This document shows, in pieces, positions 53,205-62,403 of a stretch of 64,000 nucleotides of DNA. The position numbers and the translations under genes were made by a program. The stretch's first letter is position 1; each line of letters starts with the position of its first letter. The notes under the pieces were generated by a model. That model was not told the origin of the DNA and did no database searches. It saw nothing but the letters and a program-made list of their open reading frames with translations. This DNA is from an uncultured Flavobacteriaceae bacterium (GTDB lineage: Bacteria > Bacteroidota > Bacteroidia > Flavobacteriales > Flavobacteriaceae): the NCBI GenBank assembly GCA_947503005.1, contig CANNCA010000002.1:62001-126000 (forward strand). The letters run 5' to 3'.

Positions 53205-53440
53205 TGGTTTTATTTTTAATGGGTTATTACTCATGTGTTCTTCTTTCGAAGCTGCTATTCTTTTCAGCTCCGATTTCTAATAAAACGGACAGGTTTAACA
53301 ATGACATGCCTCTTTATCTTTTTTTTGTTAAACACTAACCGGTCTGTCTTGTTCATTTGTGAAATTAAAACCTAACAAGATTTACCCTTAGTTCCCCCGA
53401 TACTGTAGGGTTCGTCTTGTTAGGTTTTGACTAATCTTCA
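53205..53440. other. Intergenic region with two inverted repeats
   Basis: Apart from the 14-bp repeat at 53367-53428 there is a shorter one: GTTTAACAA (53293-53301) with TTGTTAAAC (53325-53333). No coding sequence is evident. The promoter of the NIPSNAP-like gene should lie in the 53205-53280 part. Confidence 0.5.
53367..53428 (-). terminator. Long hairpin with 14-bp perfect arms
   Basis: AAAACCTAACAAGA (53367-53380) and TCTTGTTAGGTTTT (53415-53428) are exact reverse complements, with a smaller ACCCT/AGGGT stem inside the 34-nt loop. It begins 12 bp after the stop of the SnoaL-like gene on the minus strand, so it probably ends that transcript. The long, structured loop is unusual for a simple terminator. 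Confidence 0.65.
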
Positions 53441-54361
53441 TTATTTTGGTGGACTCAATATGTAGCCCAATTGTTCGTATACGCCGTGCATATCGTAATA
53501 GACATGTTCTTCGGTCATTTTCCCTTCTGAATCATAGTGACAAATGCTTATACCGTGTGTAGTAGTCTTTTTCCCCGTGGGAGGATTGTCTCCAAACGCA
53601 CCTGTATTGGTCCCGGTAACCATCCAATTGCTGTACGATTTGCCATCTCTTATTTCAAGATTATTATAGGTAATATGAAAATCAGGAAATGCTTTATGAA
53701 AGACCTTTATAATGGCTGTTTGTTCCGCTGGATTATTGGCCTCTTTTATACCGTTTCCATATCTAACAAAATTTTTGGTTGCGATGGTGTGAAAGTCGTC
53801 CATCCCCTGATTGTTCAGTAATTCGATAAAGGCATCATAGGTGGCTCGTATCCGTTGAGTCGATTCCGGTTCATTTTTCTTAGTCTCGATTTCTTGTAAG
53901 GCCAAAACCATTGGGGCATTGTCCCAATTGCCGCTAGAGCGAACAATTTTGCCTGCTTTAAATTGAGCTGTTAAATGAATGGGTATTTTGATTGTTTTGC
54001 CATTAGCGGCCAAAGTGCCTTCCCAGTCACCCCAAAAATTGACCCAGGTGTCTCCCTTATCGGTTACAACCATTTCATATTCTTGGTCCTTATCCAAAAA
54101 CCCGCGACTTGAAAGGTTATCAAGACTCTGTTTATGGTAGGCCACCATTTCATCAAGGGCAAGACCCTTGTCTGAACTATTGTTGAATGTTTTTGCCGTA
54201 TCGGCGTAATGATCCGTCATACCCTCCCAGTCTTGATCGTTATAGCTTTTGATGACAGATTTAAAAGTGTCAATTTCAGGAGAGTTCTGTGAGTAACGTT
54301 GTTTTTGATTACAAGCAATGAACAACAAGATTGTCATTGCCAATAGAGTTACTTTCTTCAT
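53441..54361 (-). CDS. Lipoprotein with two SnoaL/NTF2-like domains
   Basis: 306 residues, lipobox F-I-A-C (cysteine 17). The first NTF2-like domain spans about 30-155 (F-K-S-V-I-K-S-Y-N-D-Q-D-W-E-G-M-T-D-H-Y-A); the second, about 175-300, is of the ester-cyclase type (I-K-V-F-H-K-A-F-P-D-F-H-I-T-Y-N-N-L-E and G-K-M-T-E-E-H-V-Y-Y-D). Substrate and role are unknown. The second half resembles the single-domain lipoprotein encoded at 55268, so the two genes are related. Confidence 0.8.
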   Translation of the reverse strand: MKKVTLLAMTILLFIACNQKQRYSQNSPEIDTFKSVIKSYNDQDWEGMTDHYADTAKTFNNSSDKGLALDEMVAYHKQSLDNLSSRGFLDKDQEYEMVVTDKGDTWVNFWGDWEGTLAANGKTIKIPIHLTAQFKAGKIVRSSGNWDNAPMVLALQEIETKKNEPESTQRIRATYDAFIELLNNQGMDDFHTIATKNFVRYGNGIKEANNPAEQTAIIKVFHKAFPDFHITYNNLEIRDGKSYSNWMVTGTNTGAFGDNPPTGKKTTTHGISICHYDSEGKMTEEHVYYDMHGVYEQLGYILSPPK

Positions 54362-54459
54362 AATTAGTTGTTTTTGTTATTTACGCAAGACGGAAATCTG
54401 TTTTTGGTTTATTTTTGTAAAAAAATCTCCCACGATGACCATCAGGAATTTGTAAAAAA

Positions 54460-55227
54460 TTAGTTCGATGGCGAATAGGCCATATCGGGGCGCATTTGGC
54501 CTTCGATCATTTCATACTCCAACAGACTTGCCTGAAAATCTCCATATATTTTAGCCCATTCTTCACCCAAAAGTTGATTGTTCTCTGCGATTTTAGAAGC
54601 GTAGTCCATCGCATCTTTGGCCGCAATGGCCACCATATAGAAAGCACCCCGATTACCAAAGCCACTCTTATAGGTTCGATAATGTACTTTAGACCCCTTA
54701 TTCTCAAAAATCTTTTTGATGGCCATTGCTTTTTCTCTCACCTGATCCTCATTGGCAGGGGTATAATGGAAATAGTGAAATTTTCGGTAGTCCTGACCAT
54801 CGGGAGTCTGGGTAATACCACCGGGCATGTAGCTTAGTTCCTCATCTAAATGAATTACATAGTCATGTTCTTTATCATAACTTTTGTCCATTTCATCGAA
54901 TAAAGCACCCATGGCGCTGGCCCCCATTTTTTCAGATAATGTACTAAAAGCAGTATAGTTGATATCAGCCATTGATTCGATAGGACTGACCCATAGGTAA
55001 CGATGGTCAACTGTGTTTGTAACGATCATGCTTACCCCTTGAATACTATGTTTTTTCAAATTGGAGGTTAAGTCTTTACATACTTTTTCATATGAAGCAA
55101 CCATCGACGGTTTTACGACATCTTCATGAACCCAATACGCCTTTGTTTTTTTTTCTTGTGCCAGCAAGCTTACAGACATTAGTAAAGTAAGTAATGCCGT
55201 TACTAGTTTTGTTTTAAGTGTTCTCAT
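54460..55227 (-). CDS. Secreted two-domain alpha/beta-barrel protein (NIPSNAP-like), paralogue 2
   Basis: 255 residues with a signal peptide (to about residue 23, ending S-L-L-A-Q). Two similar halves begin A-Y-W-V-H-E-D-V-V-K-P-S-M-V-A-S-Y-E and F-H-Y-F-H-Y-T-P-A-N-E-D-Q-V-R-E. The architecture is the same as in the proteins at 52443 and 58804. Function unknown. It lies between two SnoaL-like lipoprotein genes on the same strand, with gaps of 98 and 40 bp. Confidence 0.65.
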   Translation of the reverse strand: MRTLKTKLVTALLTLLMSVSLLAQEKKTKAYWVHEDVVKPSMVASYEKVCKDLTSNLKKHSIQGVSMIVTNTVDHRYLWVSPIESMADINYTAFSTLSEKMGASAMGALFDEMDKSYDKEHDYVIHLDEELSYMPGGITQTPDGQDYRKFHYFHYTPANEDQVREKAMAIKKIFENKGSKVHYRTYKSGFGNRGAFYMVAIAAKDAMDYASKIAENNQLLGEEWAKIYGDFQASLLEYEMIEGQMRPDMAYSPSN

Positions 55228-55267
55228 GATTTCTAGTTTTTAGTTGTTGTTTATGTCTAATTTTAAT

Positions 55268-55789
55268 TTATTCAAGAATCGGGGGTGTCAAAGTGTATCC
55301 CAATTGTTGTAAAAGTTCTAATTCGTTGAAGACCACATCCTCTTTGATTAATTTCCCCTCGGCATTGAAATACAGTTGTGAGAGACCGTTGATGTCTACT
55401 TTTTTACCAGTTGGTTCTATTTCACCAAAAAGGCCAGTGTGGGTACCTTTCGAGGTCCAATGTGTGAAGATGACATTATCTTTGACATAAGTGTTATCCA
55501 ATTGTACCTCAAGATCTGGGAACCCCGTAAAATATACTGCCATATGGGCCTGCATTTCGTTTTGCCCTGTTGCCACGGTTATTCCGTTAAGGTTTCTGAC
55601 GAAGGTTTCCGTGGTTATGTGTTCCATACCTGAAATACTTCTTTTGTTCCAACATGAATCCATGTAAGTGTTGAAAGTGGACGTAATGCGCATTTCGTTG
55701 GCCATAATAGTATCCAATGACTTCTGCTGCCTATTGCAGGAGATAGTCAAAAGCAATAAGATTATCATGAGATATAATGCTGATTTCAT
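55268..55789 (-). CDS. SnoaL/ester-cyclase-like lipoprotein
   Basis: 173 residues, lipobox T-I-S-C (cysteine 18). One NTF2-like domain (about 35-165): F-N-T-Y-M-D-S-C-W-N-K-R, G-F-P-D-L-E-V-Q-L-D-N-T-Y, W-T-S-K-G-T-H-T-G-L-F-G-E-I-E-P-T-G-K and a final L-L-Q-Q-L-G-Y-T-L-T-P-P. That ending is almost the same as that of the two-domain protein at 53441. Promoter divergent from the histidine kinase gene across 177 bp. Confidence 0.82.
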   Translation of the reverse strand: MKSALYLMIILLLLTISCNRQQKSLDTIMANEMRITSTFNTYMDSCWNKRSISGMEHITTETFVRNLNGITVATGQNEMQAHMAVYFTGFPDLEVQLDNTYVKDNVIFTHWTSKGTHTGLFGEIEPTGKKVDINGLSQLYFNAEGKLIKEDVVFNELELLQQLGYTLTPPILE

Positions 55790-55966
55790 TATACTTTTTT
55801 ATTGGCTTCATCAATAAATTGATTTTTAACCTTCAAAACAATTTGATTAGGACGAACAGAGTTATTTTTTGTCCGAAGGGGTTGTATTGATTATCAAACA
55901 ATATTTCAGGATATTGTTGTATATTTAACATTCAACCTGTTCCTCCCTTAGACAACCGAACCTTAC

Positions 55967-57928
55967 ATGAGGTGCTTTTTTAACAAAGCCGTCTGTATTT
56001 GCGTCCTTTCTTTATCGAATTGTGGTCTCCTTTTTGCCCAAATTATTGACTTCAGCAGCGAAAACCCTTACAATAAAGTCTTTGTGGAGACCGATAATTT
56101 CGGTTCCTCCTATTTGGATATTTTGGCTGAGGCTTATCTTATGGTTGAACAAGACTCTCTTAAATTCTCAATACTCAACGATCTGGCGTATTATACGCAC
56201 ACCCGTAATTTGGTTAAGGCCTTGGAATATGCAGAAGAGGGACTACGACTGACATCATTTAAGAATAACACTTTGTGGCATGGGCGATTTCAAATTACAC
56301 AAGGGGCAATCCTACTTCGGATGGAAAAGTTGAATAAAGCTGAAGAAGTGCTCGAAAGTGCAAAATCTAAAGTGCTTGAAAAAGATTTGGCTCATCTCAA
56401 CACCCAATTGGGCTATGTTTATGAGCGAAGGGGGCAATTGGGCAAAGCAGCAGACTATGCGCTCGAATCACTTCGATTGGGAGAGAAATTGAACGACGAA
56501 AGAGCTGTCGCGATGGCCTACAGCGATTTAAGCAATTTATTTTGGAAGTTATCAAAATTTGAATCGGGGCTTGAGTACGGGCTTAAATCGTTGGTACTTT
56601 ACGAGGAACGGGGCATCAATGATTTGGATTATGGTTTTACCCTGTTCGTGGTCGGTAACAATTATCTATCCTTGAAAGAATACGACAAGGCCTTGAGCTA
56701 TTTTCAACATTCCATTGTTATCGGAGAACGCTATGGTTTTTATAACAATTTGAGCGATGCCTATATTTTGTTAGTTGATTTGTACGCAGATCTTAGCGAA
56801 TACGAAAAGGCAAACGAGGCCGGGGCCAATGCACTTAAATATGCCGAATTATTAAGCAATAACTTCATGGTTATGAGTAGTTGGCTTTCGATAGGAAAAC
56901 TACAGAATTTGGAAGGAAAATACGGTACGGCCGTTGAAAGCCTTCAAAAATCCATTGCTATTGCCACTGATGAATTTGGAGATGCGTTTCGCTTGAGCCA
57001 GGCCTATGCCGCCTTAGGAAAGGCCTATGCCGGAAACCACCAATATCAAGAAGCCTACCAAGCTTTTGCGGAATATGACAAATTCAAGAATGCCGTTTTC
57101 ACCGCAGAGGCCGATCAACGAATTTCATTAATCCAGACCGAGTTCAAAGTTGCAGAAAAGGAAAGTACCATACAAGCACAACTAAGTCAAATCAAAAAGC
57201 AAAGCACCATACAGACCCTTGCGGTAATCGTGGTATGCCTTTTAGGGCTCTTATTAATCCTGTTATTTAAAGCAGTAAGCAACAACGCGAAGAAAAACAG
57301 ACTTTTACAAAACCAAAATGAAGAAAAAGAGTTTTTATTAAAGGAAATACACCATCGGGTAAAGAACAACCTAGAAATTGTTTCGAGCCTACTGTCATTG
57401 CAAGCGGCACAAATCGATGATCCAGCTATCGCCGAGGCAATGCAGAAAAGTCAACAAAGGGTGCATAGCATGAGCATGATTCATCAAAAATTATATCAGG
57501 GAAAGAGCCTGACCGATATTGAAATGAAAGATTACTTTGTAAATCTGGGGGATTATATCATCGATTCGTACGGAGCGCGAGAGAGAATAACGTTTGATTG
57601 TGTCATGGATAATATTGAACTAGATGTTGATACGGCAATACCCATTGGTTTGATAGTAAATGAGTTATTAACTAATTCATTGAAATATGCTTTTCCTTCT
57701 TTAGCTACTGGAAGAATAGAAGTTACTTTAAAAGAAATCGGTTCGGTATTGCATCTTAAAGTAACGGATGACGGCATCGGAACGATCGCCGATACGAAGC
57801 CAGAAGGTACGGGTTTTGGCAGCCAACTCATTGCACTTTTGACAAAACAATTGGATGGTAAAATGGAGTTGTCCGTAGAAAACGGGACGTCAGTCTTTTT
57901 TGAATTCCAACTAAACAAGGCCGCATAA
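55967..57928 (+). CDS. TPR-containing sensor histidine kinase (HisKA_2 type)
   Basis: 653 residues. A signal-like N-terminus (residues 1-25) leads to a TPR-rich region (about 45-385, for example A-L-E-Y-A-E-E-G-L-R-L), then a membrane helix near 415-436 and the kinase core. The HisKA_2 box E-I-H-H-R-V-K-N-N-L gives phospho-His at 462 or 463; the ATPase shows N-E-L-L-T-N-S-L-K-Y-A-F and G-T-G-F-G-S-Q-L. The sensor TPRs are periplasmic. Its stop codon touches the start of the response regulator gene. Confidence 0.92.
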   Translation: MRCFFNKAVCICVLSLSNCGLLFAQIIDFSSENPYNKVFVETDNFGSSYLDILAEAYLMVEQDSLKFSILNDLAYYTHTRNLVKALEYAEEGLRLTSFKNNTLWHGRFQITQGAILLRMEKLNKAEEVLESAKSKVLEKDLAHLNTQLGYVYERRGQLGKAADYALESLRLGEKLNDERAVAMAYSDLSNLFWKLSKFESGLEYGLKSLVLYEERGINDLDYGFTLFVVGNNYLSLKEYDKALSYFQHSIVIGERYGFYNNLSDAYILLVDLYADLSEYEKANEAGANALKYAELLSNNFMVMSSWLSIGKLQNLEGKYGTAVESLQKSIAIATDEFGDAFRLSQAYAALGKAYAGNHQYQEAYQAFAEYDKFKNAVFTAEADQRISLIQTEFKVAEKESTIQAQLSQIKKQSTIQTLAVIVVCLLGLLLILLFKAVSNNAKKNRLLQNQNEEKEFLLKEIHHRVKNNLEIVSSLLSLQAAQIDDPAIAEAMQKSQQRVHSMSMIHQKLYQGKSLTDIEMKDYFVNLGDYIIDSYGARERITFDCVMDNIELDVDTAIPIGLIVNELLTNSLKYAFPSLATGRIEVTLKEIGSVLHLKVTDDGIGTIADTKPEGTGFGSQLIALLTKQLDGKMELSVENGTSVFFEFQLNKAA

Positions 57929-58660
57929 ATGGATAATGAAGCCAAAATATTAATTGTTGAAGATGATATGATCATCGCAGCGAACTTATCGCTACAATTA
58001 TCCAAATTAGGTTATAAGGTAACCGGTATAGAGTCGCGTGGCGAAGAGGCTATTGCTCATGCCTCGGCAAATGCACCGGATATTATATTGATGGATATCA
58101 ACCTTAAAGGAAGGCTAAATGGCATCGAAACCGTCATAATCATTCAAAAAGTCCATGATATTCCGGTTATCTATTTGACCGCCAATAGTGACGAGACGAC
58201 GTTTGACCTAGCAAGAGATACACAACCGTATGCCTTTATATCCAAACCTTTCAACAAATTAGATTTACAACATGCCATAGCTCTAGTGTGTGAACGGATA
58301 AAATATAAAAAAGCTATTCGTGAAAATAGACCTAGTGTCGAAATACTCGAGGATCGCATTTTCGTCAGGCATAAAGGCAAGATGACCAAATTACTTTTGA
58401 ATGACATTCACTATATCGAGGCCGACAGAAATTATTGCACTATCAAATCCAATTCAAGCACCTACGTATTGGCGAGTACTTTGAAAACTATGGAAGACAA
58501 ACTCCCAAAGTCCAACTTTGTACGTGTGCACCGATCTTATATGGTCAATATCTCGAAGCTTGACGTGGTCGGAGATCATCATTTAGAAATCAATCGAAAA
58601 GTTATTCCATTGAGCAAATCGCATAAAAAATTCTTAATGAGTCGAATTCAGACCATCTAA
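57929..58660 (+). CDS. LytTR-family response regulator
   Basis: 243 residues. Receiver domain (about 5-120): acidic E-D-D at 11-13, phospho-acceptor D56 in L-M-D-I-N, K106 in I-S-K-P-F. LytTR DNA-binding domain (about 140-240): F-V-R-H-K-G-K, H-Y-I-E-A-D-R-N-Y and F-V-R-V-H-R-S-Y-M-V-N. The ATG follows the kinase stop codon without a gap, so the pair is translationally coupled. Its likely targets are the secreted NIPSNAP/SnoaL genes on both sides. Confidence 0.93.
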   Translation: MDNEAKILIVEDDMIIAANLSLQLSKLGYKVTGIESRGEEAIAHASANAPDIILMDINLKGRLNGIETVIIIQKVHDIPVIYLTANSDETTFDLARDTQPYAFISKPFNKLDLQHAIALVCERIKYKKAIRENRPSVEILEDRIFVRHKGKMTKLLLNDIHYIEADRNYCTIKSNSSTYVLASTLKTMEDKLPKSNFVRVHRSYMVNISKLDVVGDHHLEINRKVIPLSKSHKKFLMSRIQTI

Positions 58661-58803
58661 TCGATCAACACCTCTCGATAACTCAGAGCACAGCTTCGGA
58701 CAGAAATAAACCTCATTCGTCCTTTACTACAAAGTAATTCATTATCAAATATTTACATTAAATATTGTTTTGTGGAACCAATTTGTTTTTAACCAATAAA
58801 TAT

Positions 58804-59604
58804 ATGAACATGAAAAAGTTACTACTAATTTCGGCTCTAATGCTGTTAGGCTTTACAGTTAATGCACAAGAAAAATTATACTTGGTTTTCGAATTTATGA
58901 AAGTGGATAATGAGCAAGAAGCTGCTTATACGGAAACGGAGGCCTTTTGGGAAAAAATTCAACAACAGCGAGTAAAAGCCGGAGATATTATGGGTTGGGA
59001 CCTTTGGTCGCTAAAACCAGGAGGTGAAATGCAAGATTTCCAATACCTGACGGTTTCGTTGTATAACGATCCTGTTAAGATGATGGATGGCAGTAGTTGG
59101 TCAAATCTTATGGAAAGAGCCAAGGCAGCGTATCCAACTATGTCAGAGTCGGATTTGATGGAAAAATTAAACGGTTCTGCCAAAACACGAGACCTCGCGG
59201 TACGAATTTATGCCGAAGAAATTGCTACCACAACAGGCTCCTCGGCAACCGAAATGGTGCTAGGTACAGTAGCACAGATGGATATGATGAAAGCTGACCT
59301 TCAAAACTACGGTGCCTATGAAAAAGCTGAGAAAGAAGTTTTTCAAGCCTTACATCAAAAGGCCGTGGATGCGGGTGAAAAGTCAAGTTGGGGATTGATC
59401 CGGTTTATGAGCCCTATTGGTAGCGACACCTATGCATCTCATATGACCGTAAGTATGTACAAAGATTATAACCAAGCCTTAAACCAAAATATTAACTATG
59501 AAGGTGGGGCAACTCCAGAGTTGACCAAGTTGATGCAAGAAGGTATGGCGGCGAGAGACATGAAATATGTGTATATAGCGGAATTGATCCGTATGGCAAG
59601 GTGA
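58804..59604 (+). CDS. Secreted two-domain alpha/beta-barrel protein (NIPSNAP-like), paralogue 3
   Basis: 266 residues from the ATG at 58804 (or M3 at 58810); an upstream in-frame ATG at 58765 adds a segment with no signal character. Signal peptide L-L-L-I-S-A-L-M-L-L-G-F-T-V-N-A-Q. Two halves: V-F-E-F-M-K-V-D-N-E-Q-E-A-A-Y and a second unit near M-M-K-A-D-L-Q-N-Y-G-A-Y-E-K-A-E, both followed by W-x-L or W-G-L-I strands. Same architecture as the two proteins at 52443 and 54460. A strong terminator follows. Confidence 0.65.
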   Translation: MNMKKLLLISALMLLGFTVNAQEKLYLVFEFMKVDNEQEAAYTETEAFWEKIQQQRVKAGDIMGWDLWSLKPGGEMQDFQYLTVSLYNDPVKMMDGSSWSNLMERAKAAYPTMSESDLMEKLNGSAKTRDLAVRIYAEEIATTTGSSATEMVLGTVAQMDMMKADLQNYGAYEKAEKEVFQALHQKAVDAGEKSSWGLIRFMSPIGSDTYASHMTVSMYKDYNQALNQNINYEGGATPELTKLMQEGMAARDMKYVYIAELIRMAR

Positions 59605-59634
59605 CTTTTTGGCGAATACTAATTGAAATTGTAG

Positions 59635-59665
59635 AACCTCTAGAACATGGTCTAGAGGTTTTTTT
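59635..59665 (+). terminator. Terminator after the NIPSNAP-like gene at 58804
   Basis: AACCTCTAGA (59635-59644), a 6-nt loop and TCTAGAGGTT (59651-59660), then T5. A 10-pair perfect stem 30 bp after the stop. Confidence 0.9.
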
Positions 59666-59805
59666 ACGCATTTTTTCCTTTGGCTATTTGGTTTTTGACA
59701 ATGTAGCTACAATCCATCCACACAATTCTACAGTTCAGTCTTTCTTTTTTCATCCCGAGCGAATATCTTCTCAAATTTGATTCGCAATTAACTAAAACTA
59801 ATTAC

Positions 59806-60225
59806 ATGTATACTCTAGCTCGCTATTTAGCATTACTATTAATAACCACTTTTGTTCATTCACAAGAGGAAGGAACTTCAATCGAAGTCAAAATTGAAAA
59901 TATTTCCAATGTGGACGGACAGCTGCTCATCGGGCTTTATGACGCTGAAGTGAACTGGTTAAAAAAAACGAAAATGTCAGTCATTGGTAAAATAGAGGAT
60001 GGCAAAAGTGAGGTGGCCTTTAAGAATGTGCCACCCGGGATCTATGCGATTTCCTTGTTTCATGATGAAAATAACAATGGTAAATTAGACACTAATTTTC
60101 TAGGAATTCCCAAAGAAGATACCGGATCATCGAACAATGCTCCGGCAAATTTCGGTCCGCCAAAATGGGACGATGCCAAATTCGAAGTTACAGGAACGAC
60201 AATCCGACAAACAGTTAAGCTATAG
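59806..60225 (+). CDS. DUF2141 family secreted protein
   Basis: 139 residues with a signal peptide (to about residue 19). The family pattern is the same as in the protein at 26221: I-E-V-K-I-E-N-I, V-A-F-K-N-V-P-P-G-I-Y-A-I-S-L-F-H-D-E-N-N-N-G-K-L-D, G-I-P-K-E-D-T-G and P-K-W-D-D-A-K-F-E-V. The function is unknown. The next gene starts 5 bp later, and the kinase gene 9 bp after that, so the three form an operon. Confidence 0.9.
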   Translation: MYTLARYLALLLITTFVHSQEEGTSIEVKIENISNVDGQLLIGLYDAEVNWLKKTKMSVIGKIEDGKSEVAFKNVPPGIYAISLFHDENNNGKLDTNFLGIPKEDTGSSNNAPANFGPPKWDDAKFEVTGTTIRQTVKL

Positions 60226-60230
60226 AAATC

Positions 60231-60854
60231 ATGAAAAATATAATTATTATCGCCACCTTGTTCATTACCGCTACAGGATTCGCCCAAGACCAATATATCA
60301 AAGGCATGCAAAAGGCTTTTCAACTTTGGGGAGAAGGAAAATCTGCCGAAGCCTCCAATATGTTCGAACGTATCGCCAACGCTGAAATGGATAATTGGCT
60401 TCCCTATTATTATGTGGCTCAAATAAATACTATTGTTTCCTTTGGAGAAAAGGACAAGGAAAAATTGACGCAACAATTGGAAAAGGCTCAAGAATATATC
60501 GACTTGGCCAAAAATATTTCTCCCGATAATCCGGAGATTTTGGTACAGCAGGCCATGACCTTTACCGCTTGGATTGCTTTTGACGGTGCGACCTACGGAA
60601 TGACACTTTCGGGTAAAGTAGCCGCCCTGTATGCAAAAGCAGCTGAATTGGCTCCCGATAACCCAAGAGTGGTGTTTTCAAAAGCCGAATGGGATATGGG
60701 CTCTGCAGCATACTTCGGTCAAGATACGGCTCCATATTGTAAAGATGTTGAGCGTGCATTGGAACTTTTCGATACCTTTAAGCCTGAATCTGATTTCCAT
60801 CCAAATTGGGGTAAAGATAGGGCCGAAATGACAATTCAAAATTGTGGTAAATAA
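60231..60854 (+). CDS. Secreted helical-repeat (TPR-like) protein
   Basis: 207 residues with a signal peptide ending near G-F-A-Q. The mature part has TPR-like units: A-E-A-S-N-M-F-E-R-I-A-N-A-E, A-Q-E-Y-I-D-L-A-K-N-I-S-P-D-N-P-E and L-Y-A-K-A-A-E-L-A-P-D-N-P-R-V. It is probably a periplasmic protein-binding scaffold. It lies between the DUF2141 gene and the LytS-type kinase gene in one operon, so it may feed a signal to the kinase (inference). Confidence 0.78.
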   Translation: MKNIIIIATLFITATGFAQDQYIKGMQKAFQLWGEGKSAEASNMFERIANAEMDNWLPYYYVAQINTIVSFGEKDKEKLTQQLEKAQEYIDLAKNISPDNPEILVQQAMTFTAWIAFDGATYGMTLSGKVAALYAKAAELAPDNPRVVFSKAEWDMGSAAYFGQDTAPYCKDVERALELFDTFKPESDFHPNWGKDRAEMTIQNCGK

Positions 60855-60863
60855 CACTGTTGA

Positions 60864-62201
60864 ATGCGACGACTAATAAAAGATATTGGAAATGCACTTT
60901 TAATAGGCACTTTGATTTACATTATCATACTGTTGATACTGTATTTCATGGGGCGTTTTGATGACGGCTTTAATCTACAAATCGCTTGGAAAGAATATTA
61001 CAATAATATGATTCCGTCGCTGGTTCTTTATTTCTCCAACTTATGGGTGTGGCGTTTTTTTGAACTCAAGTTCAATGACGATTTTCAATCTCCAAAACGT
61101 TTGCTAATTAGCTTGGCAGGGCATTTTACTGTTTCAATGCTAGGTATTTTTGTGTCTAGAGCAATTGTGTCTGTTGTTATACGCAAAATGTCATTGAGCG
61201 AGTTTTTATCTAACGAAAGAATTGAAGAGTATTATGCATCATTGCTAATCACGGCCGTTGTATTGGCTATTTTCCATATTTTCCATTATTACAAGCATCG
61301 TCAAGAGACAAAAGTAAAAGAACAAAAAATCATAGCGGGTACCGCATCGGCAAAATTCGATGCCCTCAAAAACCAACTAGACCCACACTTTTTATTCAAT
61401 AGCCTGAATGTATTGACCAGTCTTATTGAGGAGGATCCTTATCAAGCGCAAAAATTTACGACTTCCCTTTCCAAAGTGTACCGTTATGTGCTTGAACAAA
61501 AGAATAAAGATCTGGTTACCGTTGATGAAGAATTGCAATTCGCTAGAACCTATGTACGTTTATTGAAGATGCGATTTGAAGATAGTATCATATTTGACAT
61601 TCCGGAAAAAAGTAGTGACCCGGAAGCTAAAATCGTACCCTTATCCTTACAGCTATTATTGGAAAATGCTGTAAAACATAATGTGGTGACCTCAGAAAGG
61701 CCTTTGCATATTAAAGTTCAAGAAAATGGGGGCATGCTGACTGTCAGTAATAATTTACAGGAAAAACAGGTGGTCAGAAAGAGTAGTGGGGTGGGTCTGC
61801 AAAATATACGACAACGCTATGGTATTTTGACCAACAAACAAGTCGAGATTGAAAAGTCAGCTTCAGAATTTAGTGTGAAACTACCAATGCTGACCAAACA
61901 GATTTCTGTTCTTGAAACCCAAGAAACACATCTTGAAGATAAGCTATACGAAAAGGCCAAAGAACGTGTAGAGGCTTTGAAAGGCTTTTACGGGAACCTT
62001 TTGGCGTATTGTATCGTAATACCTTTTTTATGGGTTCTCAACTATAATACAACTAGTTTTCCTTGGGCAATATTTCCTACCTTGGGTTGGGGTTTCGGCG
62101 TCGCAGCCCATGCAATGGAGGCGTATGGATATAACCCTATATGGGGCAAACGTTGGGAAGAGAAAAAAATGCGAGAGTTGATGGAAGACGATGATTTTTA
62201 A
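60864..62201 (+). CDS. LytS-type histidine kinase with a C-terminal 2TM domain
   Basis: 445 residues. Four membrane segments (about 11-29, 49-65, 82-105, 126-142) precede a LytS-type kinase: L-D-P-H-F-L-F-N-S-L-N with phospho-His 175, and N-A-V-K-H-N-V, G-V-G-L-Q-N-I-R-Q-R-Y in the ATPase. Residues about 365-445 are a 2TM domain (A-K-E-R-V-E-A-L-K-G-F-Y, W-G-F-G-V-A-A-H-A, W-E-E-K-K-M-R-E-L-M) homologous to the small proteins encoded downstream. No response regulator gene is seen before the window ends. Confidence 0.9.
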   Translation: MRRLIKDIGNALLIGTLIYIIILLILYFMGRFDDGFNLQIAWKEYYNNMIPSLVLYFSNLWVWRFFELKFNDDFQSPKRLLISLAGHFTVSMLGIFVSRAIVSVVIRKMSLSEFLSNERIEEYYASLLITAVVLAIFHIFHYYKHRQETKVKEQKIIAGTASAKFDALKNQLDPHFLFNSLNVLTSLIEEDPYQAQKFTTSLSKVYRYVLEQKNKDLVTVDEELQFARTYVRLLKMRFEDSIIFDIPEKSSDPEAKIVPLSLQLLLENAVKHNVVTSERPLHIKVQENGGMLTVSNNLQEKQVVRKSSGVGLQNIRQRYGILTNKQVEIEKSASEFSVKLPMLTKQISVLETQETHLEDKLYEKAKERVEALKGFYGNLLAYCIVIPFLWVLNYNTTSFPWAIFPTLGWGFGVAAHAMEAYGYNPIWGKRWEEKKMRELMEDDDF

Positions 62202-62223
62202 TCGATCATCAACCGAGTTTATC

Positions 62224-62250
62224 AGGCTTCCTATTGGGAAGCCTTTTTTA
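62224..62250 (+). terminator. Terminator after the LytS-type kinase gene
   Basis: AGGCTTCC, a 5-nt loop, GGAAGCCT and a T run. The stem is eight perfect pairs, 22 bp after the stop codon. The 2TM array that follows probably starts from its own promoter in the 150 bp before 62404. Confidence 0.85.
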
Positions 62251-62403
62251 TTGAGATAGTATTCCAAGTAATCCCGGTCTGAATTAGGTACGGTATTTTA
62301 CAGTTCGGTATCAAAAAATAACAATTGAGCAAGCTTCCTTTTTAATTGCCTCACAATCTGTAGATATTTGAAGAGTACTTAAAAAACAACCTAAAAATAT
62401 ATC

